Shown: positions 1 to 5,458 of the stretch, in pieces | Numbering within the stretch: position 1 is the stretch's first letter | Layout: every line of letters begins with the position of its first letter | From: Acidimicrobiia bacterium | Lineage (GTDB): Bacteria > Actinomycetota > Acidimicrobiia > UBA5794 > JAOTWH01 | Assembly: GCA_029863035.1 (NCBI GenBank) | Contig: JAOTWH010000151.1 | Span: forward strand, 1 to 5,503 | Direction of reading: 5' to 3' | Length of the DNA: 5,503 bases | Notes under the pieces: generated by a model | What the model was told of the DNA's origin: nothing | What the model saw: only the letters and a program-made list of their open reading frames with translations | Databases searched by the model: none | Made by a program: the position numbers and the translations under genes

Positions 1-22
1 ACGAGAAACGCCACTGAGCGCT

Positions 23-51
23 TTGGCGAAGTGCTGCCGCCTTGCCATAAT
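23..51 (+). promoter_or_regulatory. Predicted sigma70-type promoter of the rplY operon
   Basis: A -35 hexamer TTGGCG (23-28, 4 of 6 matches to TTGACA) and a -10 hexamer CATAAT (46-51, 5 of 6 matches to TATAAT) are separated by exactly 17 nt. Transcription would begin near base 58, giving a leader of about 34 nt before the rplY ATG. This fits the idea that rplY opens the operon. A TTG inside the -35 box is in frame with rplY, but it would lie upstream of the predicted transcript and is not taken as a start. Bases 1-22 are too short to assign; one frame reads EKRH then TGA at 15-17, which could be the tail of an upstream gene. Confidence 0.55.
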
Positions 52-91
52 GCACTGCGTTCCCTCACCTTTTCGGCAGGAGTCGCGTGCG

Positions 92-808
92 ATGGATCAG
101 GTAAAGCTTTCTTGTTCAGTCCGCCCGGGCCGTGGATCTGCTGCGGCGCGCCGCCTGCGTCGCACCGGACTCGTTCCCGCCGTGGTCTACGGTCAGGCGG
201 CGGATCCGGTAGCGGTGGCCGTTGACGGTCGCGAGCTGCACGCAGCCCTGCACACCGAAGCAGGCGCCAACGCACTCATCGACCTCCACCTCGATGGCAA
301 GAACCAGTTGACGGTGGTCCGCGAGGTGCAGCGCCACCCGGTGCGAGGCGGCATCACTCACCTCGATTTCGTCAGGATCTCGCTCACCGAGAAGATCGAG
401 GCCGAGGTTCTGCTCGAGCCCGTGGGCACGCCGACAGGAGTGAGAGAAGATGGCGGCGTGTTGGAGACCGTGAACAACTCGGTCATGATCGAGGCGCTGC
501 CCACCGACATCCCAGCGTCGATCTCCATCGACATCGGTGGCCTGCACATCGGTGAGTCCTTGAGCATCGCCGACCTGCCCCAACTCGAAGGCATCACCTA
601 CCTCGCCGAACTCGAGACAACGCTCTACACGGTCCAAGCTCCCAGGGTTGAGGAAGAGGTATTGCCCGAGGTCGAACTGGACGAGGAAGGTATGCCGATC
701 GAGGCGGTCGAGGGTGAAGAGGCTGAAGGAGCCGCCGAGGGCGAAGAGGCTGCCGAGGGCGACGATACGGCCGCAGAGGGCGACGCCGGCGGCGACGAGG
801 AGAGCTAG
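92..808 (+). CDS. rplY: 50S ribosomal protein L25, long CTC/TL5-type
   Basis: Ribosomal protein L25 of the general-stress CTC family binds 5S rRNA in the large subunit. The 238-residue product has the N-terminal L25 beta-barrel (about residues 3-92) with the conserved GLVPAVVYG (26-34) and [15 protein letters not shown] (79-93). A second CTC/TL5 beta domain follows (about 95-183), then a low-complexity acidic tail (186-238) rich in Glu, Gly, Ala and Asp with repeated AEG units. Such tails are common in actinobacterial L25. The start is ATG 92 because AGGAG at 78-82 lies 9 nt upstream and the protein then begins with the family-typical strand VKLSCSVR. An upstream in-frame TTG at 23 lies in the -35 box. 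The TAG stop (806-808) directly abuts the pth reading frame, and the acidic-tail codons contain the pth ribosome-binding site. Identification is firm. Confidence 0.95.
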   Translation: MDQVKLSCSVRPGRGSAAARRLRRTGLVPAVVYGQAADPVAVAVDGRELHAALHTEAGANALIDLHLDGKNQLTVVREVQRHPVRGGITHLDFVRISLTEKIEAEVLLEPVGTPTGVREDGGVLETVNNSVMIEALPTDIPASISIDIGGLHIGESLSIADLPQLEGITYLAELETTLYTVQAPRVEEEVLPEVELDEEGMPIEAVEGEEAEGAAEGEEAAEGDDTAAEGDAGGDEES

Positions 809-811
809 ATC
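798..811 (+). promoter_or_regulatory. Shine-Dalgarno and ATC initiation region of pth
   Basis: AGGAG (798-802), within a longer GAGGAGAG run, lies inside the last rplY codons. It is 6 nt upstream of ATC 809, which immediately follows the rplY TAG. GTC 812 is 9 nt away and is the other possible initiator. No ATG, GTG or TTG occurs in the pth frame between the TAG and TTG 890. The site decides the start call and predicts translational coupling, because the terminating rplY ribosome stops right on the pth start. Confidence 0.6.
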
Positions 812-1387
812 GTCATCGTCGGGCTCCGGAACCCCGGGGCCGAATTCGACGGGACGCGCCACAACATCGGCGGGGACGTCGTTGCTCAATTGGCTACCCA
901 ACTGGACGAGAAGTTCCGTCGCGCCAAGCGCGGCATCAGGGCACAGGTAGCCGAGATCTCGATCGGCGAGCACAAGACCTACCTCGTATTGCCCACCACA
1001 TCTATGAATGTGTCCGGCCAAGCTGTAGTGCCATTGATGCAGCGGCTGAATACCGATCCCGGCCAGCTTCTGGTCGTTCACGACGACATAGATCTTCCGT
1101 TCGCCAAGCTGCGGGTTCAGTTCGGCCGCGGCGCGGGCGGTCACAACGGAGTGGAGTCGATCAGGGGTTCGCTTGGGACGCAGGAGTTCTGGCGGCTCAA
1201 GCTTGGTGTCGGAAGGCCACCGGGGTCCACGGATCCCGCCAGTTTCGTGCTCAAGCGATTCTCAAAGTCAGAACAGGTTGGCGTCGAGGACATGATGGCG
1301 AGGGCCATCGATGTATTGGAGACCTACATCCGCTCCGGTCCCGCCGAGGCCAGACAGCAGGCGGGGGACGAAGCAGGGCCAAGATGA
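809..1387 (+). CDS. pth: Peptidyl-tRNA hydrolase, apparent ATC start
   Basis: Bacterial Pth cleaves the ester bond of peptidyl-tRNAs released early from ribosomes and recycles tRNA in the cytoplasm; it is normally essential. Read from base 809 the product is 192 residues, close to the usual length of about 190. The key residues are present: Asn8 in VGLRNPG, His18 in GTRHN, Asn67 in TTSMNVSG, Asp92 in VVHDDIDLP and Asn113 in GGHNG. They correspond to E. coli N10, H20, N68, D93 and N114. [14 protein letters not shown] (135-148) is also typical. The frame is closed upstream by the rplY TAG, and the first standard start is TTG 890 (residue 28), which would remove Asn8 and His18. ATC 809 with its Shine-Dalgarno is therefore taken as start, with GTC 812 possible. 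GLRNPG has Arg where Gly or Ala is usual. The 3' end overlaps glpK by ATGA. Function is secure; the start codon is an inference. Confidence 0.88.
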   Translation: MVIVGLRNPGAEFDGTRHNIGGDVVAQLATQLDEKFRRAKRGIRAQVAEISIGEHKTYLVLPTTSMNVSGQAVVPLMQRLNTDPGQLLVVHDDIDLPFAKLRVQFGRGAGGHNGVESIRGSLGTQEFWRLKLGVGRPPGSTDPASFVLKRFSKSEQVGVEDMMARAIDVLETYIRSGPAEARQQAGDEAGPR

Positions 1388-2856
1388 CCGCCTACGTCGG
1401 GGCTATCGACCAGGGCACCAGCTCCACCCGGTTCGTCGTGGTCGACGGTCACGGTCAAATCGTCGTGTCCCACCAACAAGAGCACGCCCAACACTTTCCC
1501 CGCCCGGGGTGGGTGGAGCACGATGCCAATGAGATCTGGGCGGTTACCCAAACGGTGATCAGCAAAGGGTTGGCTCACGCCGGCATTTCTGCGGGGGACC
1601 TTGCCGCGGTTGGGATCACCAATCAGCGCGAGACCACGCTGGCGTGGGATCCGGCCACAGGGGAGCCACTCGGCCCAGCGATCGTTTGGCAAGATGTGCG
1701 GACCCAAGAGTTGTGCGATTCCCTAGCCGGTTCCGATGGGCCCGACCGATTCCGCAGCATCTCGGGATTACCGCTGGCCACGTATTTCTCGGGACCGAAG
1801 ATGCGTTGGCTGCTCGACAACGGTCTGCAACAGCGTGCCGAGCACGGCGAGGTTCTTTTGGGGACGATGGACTCGTGGCTGGCGTGGAAGCTCACCGGTC
1901 GCCACATCACCGATGTCACCAACGCTTCCCGCACCATGTTGATGGATCTGTCCACCCTGGATTGGAGCCAGGACATGTTGGCGGCGATGGATGTGCCGCG
2001 CACCGCGCTGGGTGAGATCACATCGAGCTCCGAGGTCTACGGGGAGGCCGCTGGGGTGCTGGCCGGCGTACCAGTGGCATCGATGCTGGGTGATCAACAA
2101 GCCGCCATGTTCGGCCAGGCCTGCTTCGAGCCGGGGTCGGCCAAGAACACCTACGGCACCGGATGTTTCCTGCTGCTCCATACCGGCGGAGCGCCAATCC
2201 ACTCCGACCACGGTCTGCTGACGACAGTTGCCTATCAGTTGGGCGACAGCGCGGCTCAGTACGCGCTGGAGGGCTCGGTGGCGATGGCAGGCGCAACGGT
2301 GCAATGGTTGCGCGACAACCTTGGCCTGATCGAGGCGGCTGGGGACATCGAGGCCTTGGCTGCCAGCGTTGAAGACAACGGCGACGTCTACCTGGTGCCA
2401 GCCTTCTCTGGCCTCTTCGCCCCCCATTGGCGTCCGGATGCCAGAGGGGCCATCGTCGGCCTCACCCGCTTCGCCACAGGCGCCCACCTGGCGCGAGCCG
2501 CGCTGGAGGCGACGGCCTATCAAACGAAAGACGTGCTGGCGGCCATGGAGTCCGACAGTGGTTCTGCCCTAAGCAACCTCAAGGTGGATGGAGGGATGGT
2601 CGGCAACGAGTTGTTGATGCAGTTCCAGGCCGACATCCTCGGGGTGCCGGTGGTTCGTCCCGCCATTACCGAGACCACGGCCCTCGGCGCGGCATACGCA
2701 GCCGGTCTGGCAGTCGGTCTGTGGTCTGGCACCGATGAGATCGCCGGTTTGTGGGCCGAAGAGCATCGCTTCGAGCCAGCCATGGAAGTCGTGGAACGAG
2801 ACCGGCTCTATGGCCGTTGGCAAGAGGCGGTGCAGCGGTCGTTCGGGTGGGCCTAG
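1384..2856 (+). CDS. glpK: Glycerol kinase
   Basis: GlpK phosphorylates glycerol with ATP to sn-glycerol 3-phosphate in the cytoplasm, feeding glycolysis and phospholipid synthesis. The 490-residue FGGY-family protein is of normal length. It shows the phosphate-binding DQGTSSTR (9-16), glycerol-contacting Arg82 and Glu83 in NQRETT, Trp102 in VWQD and Tyr134, and the catalytic-base Asp237 in [18 protein letters not shown] (255-262), YALEGS (293-298), [12 protein letters not shown] (338-349), [15 protein letters not shown] (401-415) and [14 protein letters not shown] (432-445) follow. ATG 1384 overlaps the pth stop and has a modest AGGG (1375-1378) 5 nt upstream, so coupling to pth is likely. 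The segment after SSEVYG (221-235) lacks the GGKGGTR fructose-1,6-bisphosphate loop of E. coli GlpK. It also lacks the phosphorylatable His of the Firmicute enzyme. Other FGGY kinases are less likely given the match along the whole length. Confidence 0.97.
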   Translation: MTAYVGAIDQGTSSTRFVVVDGHGQIVVSHQQEHAQHFPRPGWVEHDANEIWAVTQTVISKGLAHAGISAGDLAAVGITNQRETTLAWDPATGEPLGPAIVWQDVRTQELCDSLAGSDGPDRFRSISGLPLATYFSGPKMRWLLDNGLQQRAEHGEVLLGTMDSWLAWKLTGRHITDVTNASRTMLMDLSTLDWSQDMLAAMDVPRTALGEITSSSEVYGEAAGVLAGVPVASMLGDQQAAMFGQACFEPGSAKNTYGTGCFLLLHTGGAPIHSDHGLLTTVAYQLGDSAAQYALEGSVAMAGATVQWLRDNLGLIEAAGDIEALAASVEDNGDVYLVPAFSGLFAPHWRPDARGAIVGLTRFATGAHLARAALEATAYQTKDVLAAMESDSGSALSNLKVDGGMVGNELLMQFQADILGVPVVRPAITETTALGAAYAAGLAVGLWSGTDEIAGLWAEEHRFEPAMEVVERDRLYGRWQEAVQRSFGWA

Positions 2857-2922
2857 CGCCCCTCCCCGCCCTGGGGCCCTTCGTTCTCTAGCATCTGCGC
2901 ACTACCTGGAGGAAGTATCTCG
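2857..2922 (+). promoter_or_regulatory. glpK-pgsA spacer with strong Shine-Dalgarno
   Basis: Sixty bases separate the glpK TAG from the proposed pgsA start. GGAGGA (2908-2913) is a near-perfect Shine-Dalgarno. The codons after it in the pgsA frame are AGT, ATC (2917), TCG and GTC (2923). From the end of GGAGG at 2912, ATC is 4 nt away and GTC 10 nt away. The spacer is open in the pgsA frame but contains no ATG, GTG or TTG in that frame. I saw no convincing promoter or terminator in it; GGGGCCC at 2873-2879 is a short palindrome only. Confidence 0.5.
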
Positions 2923-3459
2923 GTCCCAGATCGAATCGCCTGGTTCCGCATCGCGTTGGTGCCAGCCGTCATGGCGCTGGTACTGGCGGACGGCCGGTTC
3001 GACGGCTCGTACGGATGGGCGGCGGCGGTGTTCGGCGTGGCGGCCGTTAGCGACTTCTTCGACGGTTATCTGGCGCGGCGCTGGCAGCAGGCGTCGAAGG
3101 TGGGGGCCTGGCTCGACACCATCGCCGACAAGGTCTTGGTTACCGGTGTCCTTTTCGCCCTGGTGGCGGTAGACCGAGCCTGGGCGTGGGCTGCCTTCAT
3201 CATCGTTGCGCGCGAGATAGCGGTGATGGGCCTGCGGGGCATCGTCGCCATCGACGGAAGACATGTTCCGGCGTCCGGTCTTGGCAAGATCAAGGCCACC
3301 TTTCAGTTCCTTGCGATGGGTCTCGCCATGGTTCGTCTGGCTGACCAGTGGGGGGCCTTCTACCTCGATGAGTGGGTGATGCTGGCGGCGGTGGCTCTCA
3401 CCATCGCATCTGCCGTCGACTACTTCGCCCGATTCGCCGTCGTCGTGAGGCGGGTTTGA
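2917..3459 (+). CDS. pgsA: CDP-diacylglycerol-glycerol-3-phosphate 3-phosphatidyltransferase, apparent ATC start
   Basis: PgsA is an integral membrane enzyme that joins CDP-diacylglycerol and sn-glycerol 3-phosphate to phosphatidylglycerophosphate, the precursor of phosphatidylglycerol and cardiolipin. The full CDP-alcohol phosphotransferase signature is present: Asp46, Asp49-Gly50, Ala53-Arg54, Gly63, Asp67 and Asp71 with exact spacing. REIAVMGLR (99-107) and GKIKATFQ (123-130) are typical of PgsA rather than of phosphatidylinositol-phosphate or phosphatidylserine synthases. Hydrophobic stretches at about 7-24, 33-45, 73-96, 128-140 and 153-168 fit a multi-pass protein. From ATC 2917 the length is 180 residues, normal for the family. 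The first standard start, TTG 2956, has no Shine-Dalgarno and would cut away the first 13 residues, including the conserved WFRIALVP part of helix 1. GTC 2923 is the alternative start. The gene follows glpK, which makes its substrate, and overlaps the next gene by TTGA. Confidence 0.88.
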   Translation: MSVPDRIAWFRIALVPAVMALVLADGRFDGSYGWAAAVFGVAAVSDFFDGYLARRWQQASKVGAWLDTIADKVLVTGVLFALVAVDRAWAWAAFIIVAREIAVMGLRGIVAIDGRHVPASGLGKIKATFQFLAMGLAMVRLADQWGAFYLDEWVMLAAVALTIASAVDYFARFAVVVRRV

Positions 3460-4472
3460 GCGGCGTCTTCGTCACTGGAGGCAATGGGTTCCTAGGTCAA
3501 GCTTTGCTGAAGCGCCTCCAACTCGAGCCGGATATGCGCCCGGTGCGAGCATTGGCAAGATCGAGAACCAATGGCGAAGTTGTCGGCGGGCTAGGTGCCG
3601 AGCCTGTCATCGGCGATGTTTTCGACCCCGGAGCTTTATTGGCAGGCATGGAGGGGTGCGACGTCGTTTTTCACGTGGCGGGCGTCAACCAGATGTGCAG
3701 CGCCGATCCTTCGGAGATGTATCGGGTCAACGTGGTGGGCGCTGTCAACGTCGTCGAGGCGGCAGCCGCCGCCGGAGTCCGGCGCGTTGTCCATACGTCA
3801 TCTGGTGCCACTCTGGGGGAGGGGCAGGGGGAGGTGGGAAGCGAATCGACCAGTCATCGCGGCGGGTTCTTATCCCACTACGAACGATCGAAGTACCAAG
3901 GCGAACGGGCTGTTTTCCAGGCCTCGAAAGGCACCGGGGTTGAGGTGGTGTCGGTGAACCCGTCGTCGGTGCAGGGTCCCGGTCGGGTTACCGGCTCCGC
4001 CAGGTTGTTCCTGGAGTACTTGAACGGCACGCGTCGCGCCTTGGTCGACACGTCGCTGTCACTTATCGATATCGACGATTGCGCGGAGGGCCACGTGCTC
4101 GCCGCCAACCACGGAGCGGCCGGCGAGCGATACGTGCTGAGTGGTGCCACGCTTCGGCTGCGCGAGATGGTGGCGTTGTTGGATGAGATCACCGGTCTGT
4201 CCACTCGACCTGTCTTCCTTCCTGGCTGGACGGCGTCGGTAGCAGGTGCGGTGGGCGAACGTGTGGCCAAGCTTTCGAGGAAGGAGTCCCAGGTCTGTGC
4301 CGAGCTGGTGCGCACTCTGCGCCACGGTGCTCGCTACGACGGCTCCAAGGCACAGCGGGAACTGGGGCTGCAGTATTCGCCTTTGTCCTACACCCTGCGA
4401 CGAACTGTGGAGTGGTACGTGGAATTCGGCTTCGTGCAACGGGACCTACCAAGCTTTCCCAGTCGGCGCTAA
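3456..4472 (+). CDS. NAD(P)-dependent extended SDR, HpnA/dihydroflavonol-reductase-like
   Basis: This is a 338-residue extended short-chain dehydrogenase/reductase. The Rossmann motif TGGNGFLG lies at 7-14. GDVFDP (53-58), VFHVAG (71-76), NVVGAVNVVEAA (92-103), the active-site strand VVHTSSGATLG (111-121) and catalytic Tyr142/Lys146 in HYERSKYQGE follow, then VNPSSVQGPGR (167-177). The C-terminal half, with LIDIDDCAEGH (203-213), GERYVLSG (223-230) and YDGSKAQRELG (294-304), resembles the hopanoid-associated sugar epimerase HpnA and dihydroflavonol-4-reductase-like proteins. The substrate cannot be read from sequence. TTG 3456 is chosen as start: it overlaps the pgsA stop (TTGA), has GAGG (3447-3450) 5 nt upstream, and puts the Rossmann strand at the N-terminus. 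A start at 3372 would need a long overlap with pgsA. Coupling to pgsA hints at a lipid or envelope role, but this is only contextual. Confidence 0.85.
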   Translation: MSGVFVTGGNGFLGQALLKRLQLEPDMRPVRALARSRTNGEVVGGLGAEPVIGDVFDPGALLAGMEGCDVVFHVAGVNQMCSADPSEMYRVNVVGAVNVVEAAAAAGVRRVVHTSSGATLGEGQGEVGSESTSHRGGFLSHYERSKYQGERAVFQASKGTGVEVVSVNPSSVQGPGRVTGSARLFLEYLNGTRRALVDTSLSLIDIDDCAEGHVLAANHGAAGERYVLSGATLRLREMVALLDEITGLSTRPVFLPGWTASVAGAVGERVAKLSRKESQVCAELVRTLRHGARYDGSKAQRELGLQYSPLSYTLRRTVEWYVEFGFVQRDLPSFPSRR

Positions 4473-4501
4473 GGGCGGAGGCGGTTGGAGCCGATAGCTA
4501 T

Positions 4502-4561
4502 AAGGAGATGTCGACGTTCCCCCGCGCCCAATTTCTGCCGCAGGACCAGGCTTTGTCATGA
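4502..4561 (+). other. Shine-Dalgarno plus 17-codon ORF before the nucleotidyltransferase gene
   Basis: AAGGAG (4502-4507) is the strongest Shine-Dalgarno match in the 85-nt gap, but it touches ATG 4508 with no spacer, which is poor for initiation there. That ATG opens a 17-codon ORF (MSTFPRAQFLPQDQALS) whose TGA (4559-4561) overlaps the next gene's ATG as ATGA. This is the geometry of a translationally coupled leader peptide. Equally, the AAGGAG could be fortuitous or serve an unusual start nearby, since the frame of the downstream gene is open back to TAA 4501. A TATAAG at 4499-4504 resembles a -10 box but has no -35 partner. Confidence 0.25.
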
Positions 4562-5367
4562 GTCTTGCCTACGCGGCGCGCCCACCCGAGATAAATCGTG
4601 AGGACCTCGAGGGCTACGCATTGGCCGTGGCAGATGTGGCGGCGGAACTGGTCCCGGACCATCTCTCGATTCTGTGGAAAGGATCTGCTCAGAAGCCGTG
4701 GGACGGTCCATACGACTTTCTCCCCGGGCTGTCCGACATCGATATCCACATCTACCGCCAGGGTGTGCTCGCCGACCCGTGGGCAATGCGCCAAGCTGTA
4801 ATGCATCGGGTGGGTCCACCCCCTTGGGACACGCCGCTCCAGCTGCTGGCCCTCGATACCGCCACGCTCCCCGATTGGTGGCTTGTTATGTCATATGAGG
4901 TGCTGCATGGATCGGCACCCCCCATCTCGACGCCTTCGACCGACGTTCTGCTGCAGCGGGACCGAGTGAGCCTTGCCGAAGCCCACCGCCATTCGACGAG
5001 GGTGGGTACCGACGTGCTTGGTCTCTCCGATGGCGAGTTATGGACCTACCTGCGTTCGGTGCGTTGGATGTTTCCTCCCATCGTCCAGCGCATTGCCACG
5101 ATCAGCGGCCATCCTCCAGAGGAGGTCTGGTCGATGAACCGGACCAACGCCTTGGCCCTGGTGACCGCCAACCCGGCAACGTCCCACCTGGCCACCGCGG
5201 CGGCGGATTACTTCGAGGCAGCGCTGCGGGCTTGCGAGCGGCGCGACGGGCCCTCGGCCGAGCGAGCTCTTCGAGCTGGCCAGAGTCTGCTCGATGCCGC
5301 TGGACAGTGGGCAGCCAGCCAACCTGACGCTGTGATAGATCGGCGAACCGCTACGCCAACGATCTGA
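4558..5367 (+). CDS. Nucleotidyltransferase-fold protein of unknown substrate
   Basis: I do not recognise a named family. The 269-residue protein carries a plausible polymerase-beta-type nucleotidyltransferase core: a helix (about 15-32), strand LSILWKGS with Gly42-Ser43, then Asp60-Ile-Asp62 in GLSDIDIHIY, and a possible third carboxylate Asp100 in LQLLALD. Sixteen residues separate GS from DID, rather more than in most minimal nucleotidyltransferases, and they include a WDGPYDFLPG insert. The C-terminal half (about 130-256) looks helical, with LWTYLRSVRWMF (161-172) and a final Ala/Arg-rich helical region. This is the general plan of aminoglycoside adenylyltransferases and their uncharacterised relatives. 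No membrane segment or signal peptide is seen. ATG 4558 has only a weak CAGG (4547-4550) upstream, and a short ORF ends on it. A role in modifying a small molecule is possible; resistance must not be assumed. Confidence 0.6.
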   Translation: MSLAYAARPPEINREDLEGYALAVADVAAELVPDHLSILWKGSAQKPWDGPYDFLPGLSDIDIHIYRQGVLADPWAMRQAVMHRVGPPPWDTPLQLLALDTATLPDWWLVMSYEVLHGSAPPISTPSTDVLLQRDRVSLAEAHRHSTRVGTDVLGLSDGELWTYLRSVRWMFPPIVQRIATISGHPPEEVWSMNRTNALALVTANPATSHLATAAADYFEAALRACERRDGPSAERALRAGQSLLDAAGQWAASQPDAVIDRRTATPTI

Positions 5368-5375
5368 CCTAATCT

Positions 5376-5394
5376 GGCGCCACTTGGCGGCGCC
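5376..5394. terminator. G+C-rich hairpin after the nucleotidyltransferase gene
   Basis: GGCGCC (5376-5381) and GGCGCC (5389-5394) form a 6-bp stem with a 7-nt loop, starting 9 nt after the TGA stop. There is no U-rich tract after it (CCTAGCCCCG follows), so it is not a classical intrinsic terminator. It could end or stabilise the transcript, or be chance in G+C-rich DNA. Confidence 0.3.
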
Positions 5395-5458
5395 CCTAGC
5401 CCCGCTCCTACGACGTTGGCGGTCCGATCTCGTCCCGACACCCCCCGGGAGACTCGTC

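Noticed and set aside
23..91. N-terminal extension of L25 from TTG 23
   Set aside because: It would start inside the predicted -35 box, has no Shine-Dalgarno and adds Cys-rich residues atypical of L25; ATG 92 has a good AGGAG.
890..892. TTG 890 as the pth start
   Set aside because: It would remove the catalytic His and the first conserved Asn and has no Shine-Dalgarno.
116..1144. 342-codon open frame on the minus strand across rplY and pth
   Set aside because: It lies opposite two firmly identified genes, has low-complexity unrecognisable sequence, and is the usual antisense shadow in G+C-rich coding DNA.
1768..2523. 251-codon minus-strand open frame inside glpK
   Set aside because: It is antisense to the highly conserved glpK and shows no recognisable motif or ribosome-binding site; a codon-bias shadow.
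2956..2958. TTG 2956 as the pgsA start
   Set aside because: It lies within the conserved first membrane segment and no purine-rich site precedes it, while GGAGGA stands 43 nt earlier.
3372..3455. Upstream extension of the SDR from ATG 3372
   Set aside because: It overlaps pgsA by 88 nt and adds an Arg/Gly-rich stretch before the Rossmann strand; TTG 3456 with GAGG fits better.
4485..4504. Promoter made of TTGGAG and TATAAG before the nucleotidyltransferase gene
   Set aside because: The spacing between the two boxes is only 8 nt, and no better -35 lies 16-18 nt upstream of TATAAG.
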